A DNA stretch of 64,000 nucleotides, taken from NCBI RefSeq assembly GCF_037023745.1, contig NZ_CP146101.1:6712001-6776000 (forward strand), written 5' to 3'. The notes under the pieces were generated by a model. It was not told the DNA's origin. It saw only the letters and a list, made by a program, of their open reading frames with translations, and made no database searches. Positions 26,214 through 34,914 of the stretch are shown here, piece by piece. Source of the DNA: Streptomyces sp. SCSIO 30461. GTDB taxonomy: Bacteria; Actinomycetota; Actinomycetes; Streptomycetales; Streptomycetaceae. How positions within the stretch are numbered: the stretch's first letter is position 1; each line of letters begins with the position of its first letter. Position numbers and translations under genes: made by a program.

Positions 26214-27943
26214 CCCACCAGGCTCTCTCCCTCGCCGTGCCGGACCTCGCCCCGCCCCTCGTCCTCGGCCTCTCCACCGCCCTGGTGCTGGCCGCGGTCG
26301 TGGTCGGCTGGGTGATCCGACGCCGAGCCGTCCGCACGTCCACCGCGGGCAGCCCCGCGGTCAGGGTCGCGGCCCTTGCCGCGCTCGGGTGCACCGCCTA
26401 CAGCGCGGACACGAGCTGGCGGTTCGGGGCCGACTACCTGGACATGGGCAGCACCGTCGAGCGCGCCTTCATGTTCGCCACGGCCGAGCTGGCCCTGTTC
26501 GCCACAGCGTTGATGGCACGGCAGAACCTGGCCACCCAAGGCGCCCCCGGCCTGCCGGGAGCTCTGGTCTGGCTCATCACCGCCGTGCAGATCATCCCCG
26601 CCTACGCCGAGTTCGGCCCCGTCGGAGGCACCGTCCGCGCCCTGATCGGCCTGGTCATGGCGGCCGTGCTGTGGCACCTCGCGATGGGCATCGAACTCCG
26701 CCTGCGCACCCCCGGCGCGGCCTCCCGGGGACTGCTCGCCAGCCTGGGACGTGAACTGCGTGAGCGGCTGCTGTCCCGGCTCGGTATCGCCGCTCGGGAC
26801 CGTGACGCCGCTCAGATCACCCGCGACCGGGCCACCGCCCGCGCGGTCACGCTCGCCGCTCGCCTGGCCGAGCGCACCCCCGAGCAACGCGGTACCTGGC
26901 GCGGCCGGTACCTGACCCGGCGCCTGTCCAAGGCCATCGGGCACGCCGCCGTCGGCAGCGACCCCGTCCAACGGACACGCCTCCTCGACCAGCTCGCCGT
27001 CCGCCGCCACGCGATCGACCTCGCCAGCATCACTCTCCCCTCCCCCTGGTCCCACCCCCAGCACCAGAAAGAAGCCGGGACCGTCCCCGCCCCGACCGAC
27101 ACCATCACCACGCTGGTCCCCGCCTCGGTCCCCGATCACGGTCCCCACCACACCGACCCATCTGCCGGGGACCGGTCCCCCGCATCCCGGGGACCGGTCC
27201 CGGGGACCGTCCCCGCGTCGTCCCACTCACCCGGGGACCGCAGGCCGGAAAGCGGGGACCGTCCCCGCGAAGACGGCGGCCAAGTCGCCCTCCCCGAGAG
27301 CAGCGACGCCGGGACCGCGGAGCGTGAAGCCGCAGCTCACGCCGCAGAAACCCGGGGACCGACCGACGACGAGTCGGGGACCGACACCACCGGGGACCGG
27401 GGACCGACCGACACCGACACGGGGACCGACACCACCGGGGACCGGGGACCAGCCGACACCGACACGGGGACCGACACCACCGGGGACCGGGGACCAGCCG
27501 ACACCGACACGGGGACCGACACCACCGGGGACCGGGGACCAGCCGACACCGACACGGGGACCGACACCACCAGCAACCCGGGACCGGACGACGACCAGTC
27601 GGGGACCGACACCACCGGGGACCGGGGACACACGGTCCCCCTGCGGCGGAAGCCGACCGGGGTGAAAGGCAAGGGCAAGCGGAACCGGGCACGCCGGCCG
27701 CAGGCGCAGCGGCCCTCGCGGGAGCTGCTGGAGTCCGCGGACCAGCTCGCCCGGCAGGTCCTCCCCCATGTCCCGGCGGTGCTGGAGCGGGACGGGAACG
27801 AAGCCCTGTCCCGTGTGCAGCTGCGGGAGATCCTCCGCCAGGAGGGCCTGACCGGGGGACGGAACGAACGCCTGAGCCTCGTGCTGCAGCAGTTGCGGAG
27901 CGAGGCGACCACCACCACCACGACGACGAGGAGCAGCCGATGA
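26210..27943 (+). CDS. DUF2637-type membrane protein with repetitive Asp/Thr-rich tail
   Basis: 577 aa. The N-terminal 170 residues hold four to five membrane helices (LVLGLSTALVLAAVVVGWVI ... LPGALVWLITAVQIIPAYAEF), the DUF2637 pattern of Streptomyces mobile elements (often called Spd-like or spread-associated by context). A basic helical region follows, then a tail of about 200 residues dominated by a 15-residue repeat (GTDTTGDRGPADTDT), and a final basic helical domain (ESADQLARQVLPHVPAVLER, about residues 500-520). Coupled by ATGA to WhiB upstream and to a 63-codon gene downstream. Function unknown; its context suggests DNA transfer or maintenance. Confidence 0.65.
   Translation: MTHQALSLAVPDLAPPLVLGLSTALVLAAVVVGWVIRRRAVRTSTAGSPAVRVAALAALGCTAYSADTSWRFGADYLDMGSTVERAFMFATAELALFATALMARQNLATQGAPGLPGALVWLITAVQIIPAYAEFGPVGGTVRALIGLVMAAVLWHLAMGIELRLRTPGAASRGLLASLGRELRERLLSRLGIAARDRDAAQITRDRATARAVTLAARLAERTPEQRGTWRGRYLTRRLSKAIGHAAVGSDPVQRTRLLDQLAVRRHAIDLASITLPSPWSHPQHQKEAGTVPAPTDTITTLVPASVPDHGPHHTDPSAGDRSPASRGPVPGTVPASSHSPGDRRPESGDRPREDGGQVALPESSDAGTAEREAAAHAAETRGPTDDESGTDTTGDRGPTDTDTGTDTTGDRGPADTDTGTDTTGDRGPADTDTGTDTTGDRGPADTDTGTDTTSNPGPDDDQSGTDTTGDRGHTVPLRRKPTGVKGKGKRNRARRPQAQRPSRELLESADQLARQVLPHVPAVLERDGNEALSRVQLREILRQEGLTGGRNERLSLVLQQLRSEATTTTTTTRSSR
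27376..27630 (+). repeat. 45-bp tandem repeats within the DUF2637 gene
   Basis: A 45-bp unit beginning GGGGACCGACACCACCGGGG is repeated at 27376, 27421, 27466 and 27511, with degenerate copies at 27556 and 27601. The octamer GGGGACCG occurs about 18 times between 27160 and 27640, almost all on the top strand, including upstream palindromes GGGGACCGGTCCCC. The period is a multiple of three, so copy changes alter length, not frame. Confidence 0.85.
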
Positions 27944-28131
27944 GAACGTGCCGCAAGTTCACCCAGATGCGCGGTCAGTACGAGCGGGATATCGCCTTCC
28001 TGACCGCTCACTCCAAGCGGCATGCCGGAAGGCCGGCGGCGAAGTCCAGCGCCACGCACGCCGGATTGGCCAAGGCACGGATGGCGCGGGTTCTCGCGGG
28101 GCACGTTCAACGCTGCCCGGAGTGCATGTGA
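27940..28131 (+). CDS. Small conserved-looking hypothetical protein
   Basis: 63 aa, ATG overlapping the DUF2637 stop (ATGA). Basic and helical with a C-terminal HVQRCPECM, possibly half of a metal-binding knuckle. The tight coupling on its 5' side is the main support. No family recognised. Confidence 0.5.
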   Translation: MRTCRKFTQMRGQYERDIAFLTAHSKRHAGRPAAKSSATHAGLAKARMARVLAGHVQRCPECM

Positions 28132-28218
28132 CCCGCAAAGGTACAGGTCAACTCCCTGATGTGACCGGGTGGCCCGGCAAGGTGCCGGGCCACCGGCCCC
28201 GTCTCGACAGGGGGCCGC

Positions 28219-28377
28219 ATGGACGCGCATCCCCCGCATTCGACCACTCTCGCCGCCGAAGCCGACGCGTGGGCGGAGGTCTTGATCCCCGTCCCCGCGC
28301 ACGGCCGTCCTCGCACCGGCCGACCGACGGCTCGCCCGGCACACGCCGGACAACCCCGGCCGATCCAATCACCGTGA
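28219..28377 (+). CDS. Possible 52-residue protein upstream of mobC
   Basis: ATG preceded by GGGGG with good spacing opens MDAHPPHSTTLAAEADAWAE, VLIPVPAHGRP..., with codon bias like its neighbours. An alternative frame (GTG 28128 to TGA 28427) overlaps the flanking genes by four bases on both sides but encodes an arginine/proline-rich product that looks like a shadow. Only one can be right; I prefer the shorter frame, with low confidence. Confidence 0.3.
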   Translation: MDAHPPHSTTLAAEADAWAEVLIPVPAHGRPRTGRPTARPAHAGQPRPIQSP

Positions 28378-28423
28378 CCGGCACCATCCCGTACCGACTA
28401 CGCACCATGAGGCCCGCATTCCG

Positions 28424-29050
28424 ATGACAGAGTCGACCGCACACCGCAACACTTCGACATCTCTGCCCGACATCAACTCGGTCTCAGCGCGAGCAAGTTG
28501 GGTCGGAAGCGTAGCTTCCGACACTCCCGCCCCAGAGGGGGCGGGAGAGGACCTGCACCGGGGGGCGCAGGTCCGGGAGGCTTCGACCGAGGGCGGATCG
28601 AAGCCGGGACAGGAGGAGAAGCCGACCACCCGCGCCAGCCGCCGTGAGCGCGCGTCCCGTGCCCGTCAGCGTCCGCGCCAGCCGCCCGCAAAGAAGCGTC
28701 TGCGTCAGCCCAACACGCGTTTCAACGATGATGAGTTCGCTGTGATCAAGTCCGCCGCCGCCCGATGCAACCTGTCCGTCGCCGGGTTCCTCGCCCGCTC
28801 CGCGCTCGCCGCCGCCCGCGATCTCGACCGCACCCGTACTGAGATCGCCGACGAACGCGAAGTGATCACTGCCCTGTTCGAGAGCCGACGCAGGCTCGGC
28901 TGGGCCGGAAGCAACCTCAACCAAGCCGTCAAGGCGCTCAACTCCGGTGCCGACGCACCCCAACTCGACACGGCCATCGCCGCCGTACGACGGGCGGCCG
29001 AGTCCGTCCACGCCGCAACCACTCAGCTCATCGACCAGCGCACCGCATGA
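28424..29050 (+). CDS. MobC-like relaxosome accessory protein
   Basis: 208 aa from ATG 28424 (GAGG 9 nt upstream). The first 90 residues are low complexity and overlap an array of DNA hairpins. The conserved part is QPNTRFNDDEFAVIKSAAAR, CNLSVAGFLARSALAAARDL, and GSNLNQAVKALNSG, the classic MobC/NikA-type segment (N-x-N-Q-x-A-K-A-L-N) of MOBP-type relaxosomes. It overlaps the relaxase start by four bases (ATGA, 29047-29050). It should bind oriT and assist nicking. Confidence 0.85.
   Translation: MTESTAHRNTSTSLPDINSVSARASWVGSVASDTPAPEGAGEDLHRGAQVREASTEGGSKPGQEEKPTTRASRRERASRARQRPRQPPAKKRLRQPNTRFNDDEFAVIKSAAARCNLSVAGFLARSALAAARDLDRTRTEIADEREVITALFESRRRLGWAGSNLNQAVKALNSGADAPQLDTAIAAVRRAAESVHAATTQLIDQRTA
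28503..28605 (+). repeat. Array of four consecutive perfect hairpins, oriT candidate
   Basis: Within 103 bases: TCGGAAGC-3 nt-GCTTCCGA (28503-28521), CTCCCGCCCC-4 nt-GGGGCGGGAG (28524-28547), GGACCTGC-10 nt-GCAGGTCC (28549-28574), GGCTTCGA-11 nt-TCGAAGCC (28579-28605). All stems are perfect. They sit directly upstream of the conserved part of mobC, next to the relaxase, where an origin of transfer is expected. Confidence 0.6.
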
Positions 29051-30744
29051 TCCCCAGCGTCAACAAGTCCGGCTCGCGCACCATCGGCCTGCTCAAATAC
29101 CTCTACGGCCCGGGCAAACGCGAAGAACACATCGACCCGCACCTCATCGCCTCGTTCGACGGTATGTCCCCCGACCCCGGCCGCGCCCCGAACGCCACCC
29201 TGGGGGATCTCCAGCAGCTCCTCGACCAGCCCGTCATGGTACTGCCGAAGCACGCCCGTCCCGCCAAGCACGTGTGGCATACCTCCGTCCGCGCCACCGC
29301 GAACGACCGGATCCTGAGCGACGAGGAATGGGGTGAGATCGCCCGCCGGGTCGTGGCCGCGACCGGTATCGACCCCGGCGACGGCAAGCCCGGCTGCCGC
29401 TGGGCTGCCGTACGCCACGCCGATGACCACATCCACATCGTCGCCACCCTCGTCTGCGAGGACGGCAGCCGACCCGACGACTGGCGCTCCGGCAGCCGTG
29501 CCCAGGCCGAATGCCGCCTCATCGAGAAGGAACTCGGCCTGCATCAGGTCGCCCCGGGGGACGGCACTGCCGCCCAGCGGCCTACGAGCGCCGAGCGCCA
29601 CAAGGCAGAGCGCCAAGGGCGGGAGCGGACCGCTCGTGAGGAACTGCGCGAGACGGTACGGCGCGCGGTTGCCGGAGCCCAGGGCGAAGAAGAGTTCTTC
29701 GAGCGGCTGGCCGCCGCCGGCCTGCTGATCCGCAAGCGGGCCGCCCCCTCCGGGGACCTGCTCGGATACAAGGTCGCCCTGCCCGATGACCTCAACAAGG
29801 ATGGCGAGCAGGTGTACTACCCCGGGGCGCGCCTGGCACCGGACCTGTCGCTGCCACGGATCCGGGAACGCTGGTCCGCCAACCCCCCTCCCCAGGGCGC
29901 TGGCACGCAGGCCAAGGCCAGTGGGCCGTCCGCTGCGCGTCGCCGCGTGGCCTCTGTCGCGTGGCAGGGAGTCCTGGTCCTCGAGCACGCTGACGATGCG
30001 GTCGCCGCCGCCTACATCGCAGCGACCGGCGAGGTACTGGATGCGCTTGCGAAAACCTCCGCAGCCCATACGCGCCGGGAACTGCGTGAAGCTGCCTGGG
30101 CATTCGAGCGGGCCTCACGCTCCCACGTCCGTGCCGAGCGCGGCCATGACCGGGCCCTTCGGCAGGCCGCCCGGGACCTCGTCCACAGCGGCCCGGCCCT
30201 CGGTCGCGGAGAGGACGCCGCGATGACCGCGATGGCGATCGACATGATCTTCTTCCTCATCACCGCCGCCGCGCACTGGCACGCCAAGAAGAAACACCAC
30301 CAGCAGGCAGCCGCCGCACGCGCCGCCGCCGAACATCTGCGCGCCGCCTACCACACGGCCGCCGCAGAACCCCTCCGCGCGCTCCACCAGCGCGGCCAGC
30401 GGCTGAGCCGCCCCCTGCTGCAGCGACAGGCGGTGCTGCTGCGCGAGGCACTGCCAGGACTGGCCGAGGAGATCCTCGCCGAGCCCGGTTGGTATGCCCT
30501 CGCCGCCACCCTCACCGACGCGGAAGCTGCCGGGCAGGATCCTGCGGTCTTGCTCGCCGATGCCGCCGGGCACCGTGAACTGGATACCGCCGAATCCGTC
30601 AGTGACGTCCTCATGTGGCGGCTGCGTCGAGCTGCCAGCCTTCCGGCAGATACAACTGGCCATCCCACGCCCAGCGGCAGGGATGTCGGGCCGTCGCTTG
30701 GGGCAGACACCGAGCGGCAACGCCCCCGTCGCCGGACGAGGTAG
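29047..30744 (+). CDS. Relaxase / mobilization nuclease
   Basis: 565 aa. The N-terminal domain has relaxase features: SRTIGLLKYLYGPGKREEH, WHTSVRATANDRILSDEEW and the metal-binding histidine cluster RHADDHIHIVATL (HUH-type 3-His motif) near residue 140. The helical C-terminal half has hydrophobic helices (MTAMAIDMIFFLITAAAHW) and may contact the coupling machinery. Together with MobC it would nick at oriT and pilot single-stranded DNA. No coupling ATPase is in this module, so the element would be mobilized in trans, possibly by the cluster at 52.7-64 kb. Confidence 0.85.
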   Translation: MIPSVNKSGSRTIGLLKYLYGPGKREEHIDPHLIASFDGMSPDPGRAPNATLGDLQQLLDQPVMVLPKHARPAKHVWHTSVRATANDRILSDEEWGEIARRVVAATGIDPGDGKPGCRWAAVRHADDHIHIVATLVCEDGSRPDDWRSGSRAQAECRLIEKELGLHQVAPGDGTAAQRPTSAERHKAERQGRERTAREELRETVRRAVAGAQGEEEFFERLAAAGLLIRKRAAPSGDLLGYKVALPDDLNKDGEQVYYPGARLAPDLSLPRIRERWSANPPPQGAGTQAKASGPSAARRRVASVAWQGVLVLEHADDAVAAAYIAATGEVLDALAKTSAAHTRRELREAAWAFERASRSHVRAERGHDRALRQAARDLVHSGPALGRGEDAAMTAMAIDMIFFLITAAAHWHAKKKHHQQAAAARAAAEHLRAAYHTAAAEPLRALHQRGQRLSRPLLQRQAVLLREALPGLAEEILAEPGWYALAATLTDAEAAGQDPAVLLADAAGHRELDTAESVSDVLMWRLRRAASLPADTTGHPTPSGRDVGPSLGADTERQRPRRRTR

Positions 30745-31161
30745 TACCGGACCGCTGCAGCGAGCTACGGCGCGGATCGGGCAGCACGGGCAGCGACGGC
30801 AGCGCACGGTGCTGACGTGACGGCGACTTGACCAAGCAGACACTCGAAGATTGACGGCACATCGAAGCTCCGGTTGCGTACGGCGACGGGGAAGGTCGTC
30901 CGTCACCAACCGGAGCTTCGTTGCTTCCGTCACGATCCCCACTCCGCTCGTCACATCGCCGTGACCAGGCATCCCACAAGATCACCATGCTTTTGAGACA
31001 CCTCTACACAACTGAGAGTAGTGCTTCCGTGACTCATGCATGTAGGTTCGGTGGCGGTTGAAATGCGGCTCGGGGGGAGGCGCTTGCGTGCCTTTGCGTG
31101 TTTCCATGCCCCGATCCGTGTAGGCGGAGGCCATGGCTCCGCTTAATGGAGGGGACTCATA
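30745..31161. promoter_or_regulatory. Intergenic region with a long inverted repeat and the I36 promoter
   Basis: 417 bases, no gene seen. It holds a perfect 14-bp inverted repeat (CGAAGCTCCGGTTG at 30863-30876, complement at 30907-30920) whose 30-nt loop can itself pair partly (ACGGCGAC / GTCGTCCGT), either a terminator after the relaxase or an element boundary. The right part is less GC-rich, with TTGAGA about 18 nt before AGTAGT (near 31000), a possible promoter, a GCGGAG/CTCCGC hairpin (31126-31144) and GGAGGGG before the next ATG. Confidence 0.45.
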
Positions 31162-31539
31162 ATGAAGCGAAACTTGGTGGGGGCGGCGCTCATCGGTGCG
31201 GCGCTGATTGTCGGTGGGACGGGCATCGCCAGTGCAGCACCGGCGGGGTGCACGGCAAGTGGCGCCGTCTGTCTGTACCGGGATGACGACTACAGAGGCG
31301 GCCAGGTCACCCTGTCCGGCACCACCACCGGAATTACCCACCTGAGCTCGTACGGCTTCAACGACCAGGCGGACTCGTACTACAACAATTCCACCAAGGA
31401 TGCTGCCTGGTACACGGACGCCAACTATGCAGGGCGTCGTGTGTGCATGCACAGCACCTCGGGCAATCACAGCTTCAGCTTCCAGGACTCCGACGAGGCC
31501 AGTTCAACGCGGAAGCTCAGCTCAGCCTCCTCGTGCTGA
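31162..31539 (+). CDS. Secreted peptidase-inhibitor I36-type protein
   Basis: 125 aa with a clear signal peptide (MKRNLVGAALIGAALIVGGT, cleavage probably after ASA). The mature part (CLYRDDDYRGGQVTLSG, YGFNDQADSYYNNS, WYTDANYAGRRVCMH) is a beta/gamma-crystallin-like fold of the peptidase inhibitor I36 family (SMI-type metalloprotease inhibitors of Streptomyces). Four cysteines after the signal region could form two disulfides. It has its own terminator, so it is a single transcription unit. Confidence 0.85.
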   Translation: MKRNLVGAALIGAALIVGGTGIASAAPAGCTASGAVCLYRDDDYRGGQVTLSGTTTGITHLSSYGFNDQADSYYNNSTKDAAWYTDANYAGRRVCMHSTSGNHSFSFQDSDEASSTRKLSSASSC

Positions 31540-31561
31540 CGTCGGGCGGGTGAGGTGAACC

Positions 31562-31590
31562 GTGGGGCGGCCGGATACCGGCCGCCCCAC
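31562..31590 (+). terminator. Terminator of the I36 gene
   Basis: GTGGGGCGGCCGG-ATA-CCGGCCGCCCCAC, a perfect 13-bp stem with a 3-nt loop, 22 nt after the stop and just before the ABC transporter genes. Confidence 0.8.
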
Positions 31591-31617
31591 TCTCGTAGAA
31601 GAGGAACAACCATTCAC

Positions 31618-32340
31618 ATGAGCGAGAACGTGGCGATCACCGCCACCCGGCTCGGTAAGACGTTTGCTATGGGCAAGCAGAGCGTGGCCGCGCTGCGGGA
31701 CGTCTCGCTGACGCTTCCCGCAGGCACGTTGACCGCCCTGACCGGTCCCAGCGGCTCAGGCAAGAGCACCCTGCTCCATCTGATCGCCGGCTTGGAACGG
31801 GTCGACTCCGGCACCCTTGAGGTGCTGGGCCACCCCGTGCACACGTGCGGTCAGGCGGAGTTGGCCGCGCTGCGGCTGAGGGAGATCGGGTTCGTCCATC
31901 AGGACTTCAGCCTGCTCGCCGACCTCACTCTGCTGGAGAACGTGCGCCTTCCACTGGAGGCCACCGGCACCGCCCGCAATGACGCGACCACGGCGGCATG
32001 CGAGGCGATGGCCCGCGTCGGCCTCACGGGTCTGGAGCAACGCTTCCCCGCCGAGGTCTCCGGCGGGCAGCAGCAGCGCGCCGCCATCGCCCGCGCCATC
32101 GTCGGCCGCCGCACTCTCGTTCTGGCGGACGAGCCCACCGGGTCGCTCGACTCCAAGACCGGCGCGGAGATCATGGGAGTGCTGGCGCAGTTGCGCGACG
32201 AAGGCGTCACCGTCGTTCTCAGCACCCACAACCCGGCGAATCTGTCCCACGCCGACCAGGTCGCGGTCCTTCACGACGGCACGCTGCTCTCCTTCGACGC
32301 CGCCGAGTCCGCTGAGTCCGCTGAGGGGGGCGTGGCGTGA
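31618..32340 (+). CDS. ABC transporter ATP-binding protein (MacB/LolD type)
   Basis: 240 aa. Walker A GPSGSGKST (about 45), Q-loop in FVHQDFSLLADLT, signature SGGQQQRAAIARAI, Walker B LVLADEPTGSLD and H-loop STHNP are all present. Organisation and the adjacent FtsX-like permease place it in the MacB/LolD/lipoprotein-or-antimicrobial-peptide-exporter group. GAGGAA lies upstream of the ATG. Its stop overlaps the permease start (GTGA). Confidence 0.93.
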   Translation: MSENVAITATRLGKTFAMGKQSVAALRDVSLTLPAGTLTALTGPSGSGKSTLLHLIAGLERVDSGTLEVLGHPVHTCGQAELAALRLREIGFVHQDFSLLADLTLLENVRLPLEATGTARNDATTAACEAMARVGLTGLEQRFPAEVSGGQQQRAAIARAIVGRRTLVLADEPTGSLDSKTGAEIMGVLAQLRDEGVTVVLSTHNPANLSHADQVAVLHDGTLLSFDAAESAESAEGGVA

Positions 32341-34847
32341 AGGCGGGGTATCTGCATGTGGTGGGCAGGCGCACGGTGGTCGGCCGCGGTACCAGACGTG
32401 TCGGGCTCCTTGTGCTGCTGGCGCTGCCGGTGCTGCTCGCGACTCTCGCGGCGGGGCTGTTCGCCTCAGTCGCCCCTTCGGCGGAGCAGCGTGCCACCAG
32501 CACGCTGGGCCGCGCCGACGGGCTGATCTCGCTCACCGACCCCGCGTCGACGGCGAAGGTCGGGGAGGAGCTGCGGAAGCGCGTACCGGGGATCACTCTG
32601 CTTCCGATCGATGACAACACCGAGTTCCCCGTGTGGGTCAACGACCGCACGGTCGGCGTGCGGTACGTGGACACCGACTGGTCCTCCCCCCTGGTGCAGG
32701 GCCGGTACCGGCTGCTGCAGGGGCGCTTCCCTGCGAAGCTGGGCGAGATCGCGGTGAGCAGGGCCCTCGCCGACGCGCACGGTCTCGGCCTGGGTGGCAG
32801 TCTGCCCTACCGGTGGAAGCGTGACGCACCGGCGCGGATCGTGGGCCTGGTCGAGAGCCCGCAGTCCCACGCCTCCTACGACTACCTCGCCGCCCCCGGG
32901 CAGCTCAGGGCCTGGCCGAAGACAGGGGCGGACACCACCAACGACATGCCCTCGGGCTACGGTCTCCTCCTTGCCGGGGACGGAGCTCAGGTGGATACCG
33001 CGCAAAGCCTCGTCATGGAGAAGGGGATGATGATCGAGACCCGCTCGGGCATCGCTGCCTCGCGGACGATGATCGAACGGGAACCCGCACTACTGCTCGC
33101 GCCCGGAATCGTCATCCTCGGAGTCATCGCCGCCGGGGCGTTCGCCCTGCGCATGCGACGCACCCGCGCCGAGTTCGCGATCCTCGCCGGCCTCGGTGTA
33201 CCGGACCGCCACCTGCGGTACGCCGCCGTCTTCGGGGCGCTGTGGGCCGGAGCCCTCGCCGCTCCCGCCGGCTGGCTCGCCGGGAGTCTGCTCAGCCTGG
33301 CCGCACGTCCGCTCCTGCCGCGCTTCACCCACAAGGACACCGCCCCCTACGACGCGCTGCTCCTGGGGGGTCTGCTGACCGTCGTCCTGTCGGTCGCGGT
33401 GGCGGCGCTGGCCGCTGTGCTCACGTCGCGGTACCCCGCCGGGCTACCCGCCCGCGAGCGTGCCCGCACCACACCCCGCCAGAGCAAGCGAGCTCATCTG
33501 TGGGCACCGGTACTCTGCGGCCTCGGCGCGCTCGGGATCGCCCTCGCGGTGGCCTTCTCCGACGACGAGACCGTCTCGGCCGTCGCCGCCGTCACGGCCA
33601 TCGTGTGCCTGGCCGCAGCGGCACTCACCCGTATCGGGGATGTCCTGGGCGGACTGGCCCGCCTTGCCGACGGCACCCTGGGCGCTCGTATCGCCCTGCG
33701 CGCGTTCGCCCGTGACCCCCGCCGGCCGGTCGCGGCGATCGTCATCGGATCCGTCGCGCTCGCCGTCACCATCGGTATCCTCGGCACCCTGTCCAGCCTC
33801 ACCGCCCATGGACGCGCCACCTACGTCGGCAGCCGCCACCTCGACCAGGTCGAAGCCCTGCTCTTCGCGGGCAGCGACCCCGCCGCCGTCGAGAAGGCCC
33901 TCGCCACCGTCTTCCCCGAAGGCACACCCATCGCCAGAGGCACCTACCCGGTCGACGACCAGCTCCTCAAAGCCTCCGTCACCCCTGCTCTGACGCCTCC
34001 CTGGAACATCATGTCCCAGGCAGGCGACGAGTCCGGCGACCGGCGGCAGATCGAAGTCGTCGACGACGAGGAGACCTTCAAGGTACTCACCGGCCGGACC
34101 TGGTCCACCCAGGAACGCGCGGCACTCGAAGACGGCCGCATCCTGGTTATGGCCCCCGAATACCTCAAGGGCGACCGGATCACACTGTCCAGGCCGACAT
34201 CGCTCGACGCCGACACCGCGCCGCCGGCCACCCGCGACGTCACCGGTGCCGTGCTCTCCGATCCCGTCGACGCCACAACACTCACCCGCGCCGCCGCCTA
34301 CGTCAGCACCGAGACCGCACACGCCCTCGGCGCGAAGACCGTCGACTACTCGGTCATCGCCGCCCCCACCAACCCCGTGCCCGACCTGGAAGAACGCCTC
34401 GTCAAAGCCCTGGAACCGGTCGACGTCGTCATGTCCGACGTCCGCATCGAGACCGGCCCCGAACTCACCCCACCCTTCCTGTGGTACCTCCTGCTCGGCC
34501 TCGCTCTCGCCGCCGTCGTGACCGTCCTCGGCATCACCATGACCGCATCCGCGACCGAGCTCCGACCCGACCTCGTCCGCCTGCACCGCGTCGGTCTGTC
34601 GCCCCGCACCCTGCGCGGGATCGTCATCTGGCAGTCGCTCACCATCGCCGCCCTCGCGGCCGTCCTCGGCATCGCCGCCGGCTGGGGCCTGACAGCCGCA
34701 CGGAACTGGCCCGGGAACATCGCGGTAGTGATGGACTGGACAGCCATCGCCACCGTATTCGCCCTGACCCTCGCCCTCAGCGCGGCCTACGGCGCCCTCG
34801 CCGCACCACGCCGCATCGGCAACACCCTCAACCGCACCGAAGCCTGA
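32337..34847 (+). CDS. FtsX-like ABC transporter permease
   Basis: 836 aa, GTG start overlapping the ATPase stop by four bases. An N-terminal membrane helix (GLLVLLALPVLLATLAAGLF), an extracellular domain, a block of helices (about 260-370 and 385-430), a second extracellular domain, and three C-terminal helices (WYLLLGLALAAVVTVLGITM...) give the duplicated FtsX arrangement seen in Streptomyces single-chain permeases. With the ATPase it probably exports peptides or lipids or resists an antimicrobial. No two-component system is adjacent. Confidence 0.9.
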   Translation: MKAGYLHVVGRRTVVGRGTRRVGLLVLLALPVLLATLAAGLFASVAPSAEQRATSTLGRADGLISLTDPASTAKVGEELRKRVPGITLLPIDDNTEFPVWVNDRTVGVRYVDTDWSSPLVQGRYRLLQGRFPAKLGEIAVSRALADAHGLGLGGSLPYRWKRDAPARIVGLVESPQSHASYDYLAAPGQLRAWPKTGADTTNDMPSGYGLLLAGDGAQVDTAQSLVMEKGMMIETRSGIAASRTMIEREPALLLAPGIVILGVIAAGAFALRMRRTRAEFAILAGLGVPDRHLRYAAVFGALWAGALAAPAGWLAGSLLSLAARPLLPRFTHKDTAPYDALLLGGLLTVVLSVAVAALAAVLTSRYPAGLPARERARTTPRQSKRAHLWAPVLCGLGALGIALAVAFSDDETVSAVAAVTAIVCLAAAALTRIGDVLGGLARLADGTLGARIALRAFARDPRRPVAAIVIGSVALAVTIGILGTLSSLTAHGRATYVGSRHLDQVEALLFAGSDPAAVEKALATVFPEGTPIARGTYPVDDQLLKASVTPALTPPWNIMSQAGDESGDRRQIEVVDDEETFKVLTGRTWSTQERAALEDGRILVMAPEYLKGDRITLSRPTSLDADTAPPATRDVTGAVLSDPVDATTLTRAAAYVSTETAHALGAKTVDYSVIAAPTNPVPDLEERLVKALEPVDVVMSDVRIETGPELTPPFLWYLLLGLALAAVVTVLGITMTASATELRPDLVRLHRVGLSPRTLRGIVIWQSLTIAALAAVLGIAAGWGLTAARNWPGNIAVVMDWTAIATVFALTLALSAAYGALAAPRRIGNTLNRTEA

Positions 34848-34876
34848 TCCGCCAATACGTCATCCGGCGAACACAT

Positions 34877-34912
34877 CACCGACGACCGGCGCCTACACGC
34901 CGGTCGTCGGTG
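34877..34912. terminator. Bidirectional terminator hairpin
   Basis: A perfect 15-bp stem (CACCGACGACCGGCG at 34877-34891, complement at 34898-34912) with a 6-nt loop, between the convergent permease and DUF317 genes. Confidence 0.8.
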
Positions 34913-34914
34913 CT

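Noticed and set aside
27376..27630. CRISPR array
   Set aside because: The repeats are abutting 45-bp coding units without unique spacers; no cas genes occur in the window.
28128..28427. 99-residue frame overlapping both neighbours by four bases
   Set aside because: Arg/Pro-rich, poor codon pattern; the shorter frame 28219-28377 looks more protein-like. Not fully excluded.
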